From Rhodoferax_B sp049316285 (GTDB taxonomy: Bacteria > Pseudomonadota > Gammaproteobacteria > Burkholderiales > Burkholderiaceae_C): DNA of 64,000 nt. The stretch lies in the NCBI RefSeq assembly GCF_049316285.1, contig NZ_JBMOXA010000022.1, forward strand, positions 1 through 64,000, read 5' to 3'. This document shows positions 62,849 through 64,000 of the stretch, in pieces (position 1 is the first letter of the stretch; each line of letters starts with the position of its first letter). The position numbers and the translations under genes were made by a program. The notes below the pieces were generated by a model that worked only from the letters and a program-made list of their open reading frames with translations, ran no database searches and was not told the origin of the DNA.

Positions 62849-63268
62849 ATGAAAGTCCAGACCTATTTGTTTTTTGACGGCCGTTGTGAAGAAGCCCTGA
62901 ACTTCTACAAGACGGTGCTTGGCGCAGAGATTCAGATGATGATGCGCTTCAAGGACAACCCCGAGCCCGGTGCTGGCGGTGAGGGCTGCGGCCCCGGCGT
63001 GGTGGACGGCGAAAAAATCATGCACGCCAACTTTCAGGTTGGCGAAACACAGGTCATGGCCTCCGACGGCAACGCGGCAGGCAAGCCGGTTTTCCAGGGC
63101 TTTAGCTTGTCGCTGAATCCGGCCAATGAAGCCGAGGCCGAGCGCCTGTTCAAAGCCCTGGGCGAGGGCGGCCAGGTGCAGATGCCCTTGAGCAAAACAT
63201 TCTTCGCCAAGTCGTTCGGCATGTTGGCCGACAAGTTTGGCGTGGGCTGGATGGTCATCGTCGAATAA
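62849..63268 (+). CDS. VOC/PhnB-like glyoxalase-fold protein
   Basis: A 139-residue protein of the PhnB/3-demethylubiquinone-methyltransferase-like VOC type. It has QTYLFFDGRCEEALNFYKTVLGAE, MHANFQVGETQVMASDG, FSLSLNPANEAEAERLFKALGEGG and the C-terminal FGMLADKFGVGWMV. Such proteins bind small molecules or metals; the substrate is unknown. GCAGGAG precedes the ATG. It is likely cotranscribed with the GFA gene 18 bases downstream and controlled by the adjacent TetR regulator. Confidence 0.9.
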   Translation: MKVQTYLFFDGRCEEALNFYKTVLGAEIQMMMRFKDNPEPGAGGEGCGPGVVDGEKIMHANFQVGETQVMASDGNAAGKPVFQGFSLSLNPANEAEAERLFKALGEGGQVQMPLSKTFFAKSFGMLADKFGVGWMVIVE

Positions 63269-63286
63269 ACCGAAGACGAGGTCACC

Positions 63287-63640
63287 ATGCTCTACCAAGG
63301 CAGTTGCCACTGCGGCAAATTGGCATTCGAGGTGGAAGGCAGGCTGGAGGGCGCCATGTCCTGCAACTGCTCCATCTGCCAGCGCAAGGGGGCGTTGATG
63401 TGGTTTGTGCCGCGCGGCCAACTGCGCTGGCGCGCGCCGCCAGACGCCGAAGCGTTGGGCACCTACATGTTCAACAAACATGTGATCCAGCACCACTTCT
63501 GCACCGTCTGCGGCATCCACCCGTTTGGCGAAGGCAAGGGGCCTGACGGCCAGGCCATGGCGGCGGTCAACATCCGTTGCCTGGACGGCGTGGACCTGGC
63601 GGCCGTGCCGGTGCAGCACTACGACGGGCGCGCCATCTGA
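63287..63640 (+). CDS. GFA/CENP-V-family zinc protein
   Basis: A 117-residue protein with the zinc-binding pattern of glutathione-dependent formaldehyde-activating proteins: SCHCGK, SCNCSICQRKG and CTVCGIHPF, seven cysteines in all. It may bind glutathione adducts; GFA family members are often not linked to formaldehyde. It follows the VOC gene closely, which fits a shared detoxification role. Confidence 0.9.
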   Translation: MLYQGSCHCGKLAFEVEGRLEGAMSCNCSICQRKGALMWFVPRGQLRWRAPPDAEALGTYMFNKHVIQHHFCTVCGIHPFGEGKGPDGQAMAAVNIRCLDGVDLAAVPVQHYDGRAI

Positions 63641-63739
63641 GCGCGTCAATATGTACCGACTAGGGGCTTGAGGGCATGGCTGAAGCGACCTGCAGGCTTT
63701 GCCTCGGGCTTGTATGCTGCAAGGCGAAAGGTAGGCCCC

Positions 63740-64000
63740 ATGTCTTCTATACCCGCACCCGCAAGTCCCCACACCACCAGCCCCATTCTGCAAGCCAAGG
63801 CTCTTGGTTTTCCCTGGGCCACGCTGGACCCGTTTCTGTTCTGCGCCTACCACGATGACGCCTACCCCGTGGCCAATACCAGCATGGGCCCGGCGACACC
63901 ACTGACCGGGCGCGACATCGGCCAGGATTTCAGCCGCAAAGACGGCTGGAGCATGTACCACGGTGACCAGGTGCCGGGTTTTCCGGGCCACCCGCACCGC
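63740..64000 (+). CDS. Pirin-family protein, 5' part only (cut by window end)
   Basis: The first 87 codons of a pirin-like gene reach the window edge. The product starts MSSIPAPAS and has LDPFLFCAYHDDAYPVAN and the pirin signature VPGFPGHPHR, which supplies two metal-binding histidines of the N-terminal cupin. Pirins may act as quercetinases or regulators. The start has a purine-rich AAAGGTAGG upstream. The rest lies outside the window. Confidence 0.85.
   Translation, partial: MSSIPAPASPHTTSPILQAKALGFPWATLDPFLFCAYHDDAYPVANTSMGPATPLTGRDIGQDFSRKDGWSMYHGDQVPGFPGHPHR

Overview
The window is 64 kb of high-GC (roughly 60-65% by eye) bacterial chromosome. It is densely packed, with no rRNA, tRNA, CRISPR array, insertion sequence or prophage that I can see. 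Gene content points to a Betaproteobacterium of the Burkholderiales, most likely family Comamonadaceae and possibly Rhodoferax-like. This placement is inferred from the periplasmic nitrate reductase next to a System I cytochrome c maturation operon, the many amidases and oligopeptide ABC genes, and the style of the small secreted proteins. It is not an alignment result.

Layout. 0.1-6.4 kb: a CNNM/CorC-type membrane protein, then a three-gene tripartite efflux operon (outer-membrane lipoprotein, HlyD-type adaptor with an Ala-Pro hexanucleotide repeat, DUF2955 inner-membrane protein) and a small membrane protein. 6.5-10.7 kb: a loose, lower-density stretch with a single-domain response regulator, two small exported proteins and a FixJ-like two-component pair whose kinase has no sensor domain; a perfect FNR-type box lies in the long intergenic gap. 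10.7-21.7 kb: one tightly coupled minus-strand operon napEDABC-ccmABCDEFGHI, encoding periplasmic nitrate reductase and the heme-attachment machinery its cytochromes need. 22.1-33.8 kb: a peptide/amide catabolism region with three amidase-signature hydrolases, an M81 (MlrC-like) metallopeptidase and a complete Dpp-type ABC importer (binding protein, two permeases, fused ATPase).

33.8-47.7 kb: a LuxR-type regulator divergent from an unusual response regulator, a rhodanese, PPK2 polyphosphate kinase, a phytanoyl-CoA-type dioxygenase, EutBC ethanolamine ammonia-lyase, a nucleotidyl cyclase-PilZ fusion, a CorA-like protein, a serine hydrolase, the DbpA RNA helicase, a lipoprotein glycerophosphodiesterase behind a Pho-box-like site, and a small unknown protein. 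47.7-51.5 kb: a coupled set of Rep-type helicase, small secreted protein and outer-membrane phospholipase A. 51.6-57.7 kb: a large FUSC-family protein and two tandem chemoreceptors with almost identical signalling modules, the distal one behind a perfect FNR-type box. 58.1-64 kb: an Asp/Glu racemase-like protein, a mercuric-reductase-like flavoprotein, DUF4126 and DUF3616 proteins, a TetR regulator with two palindromic operators divergent from a VOC protein and a GFA protein, and the 5' end of a pirin gene cut by the window edge.

How it fits together. The nap-ccm operon and two FNR-type boxes suggest a facultative organism that adjusts respiration and taxis to low oxygen. The amidase/Dpp block and EutBC suggest scavenging of organic nitrogen. 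The GDPD/Pho-box pair, PPK2 and PldA suggest phosphorus and phospholipid turnover. I found no obvious new mobile or defence system. The most unusual items are the response regulator with an insertion in its receiver domain, the sensor-less kinase with a distant FNR box, the FNR box in front of a chemoreceptor, and the amidase-rich transporter locus.
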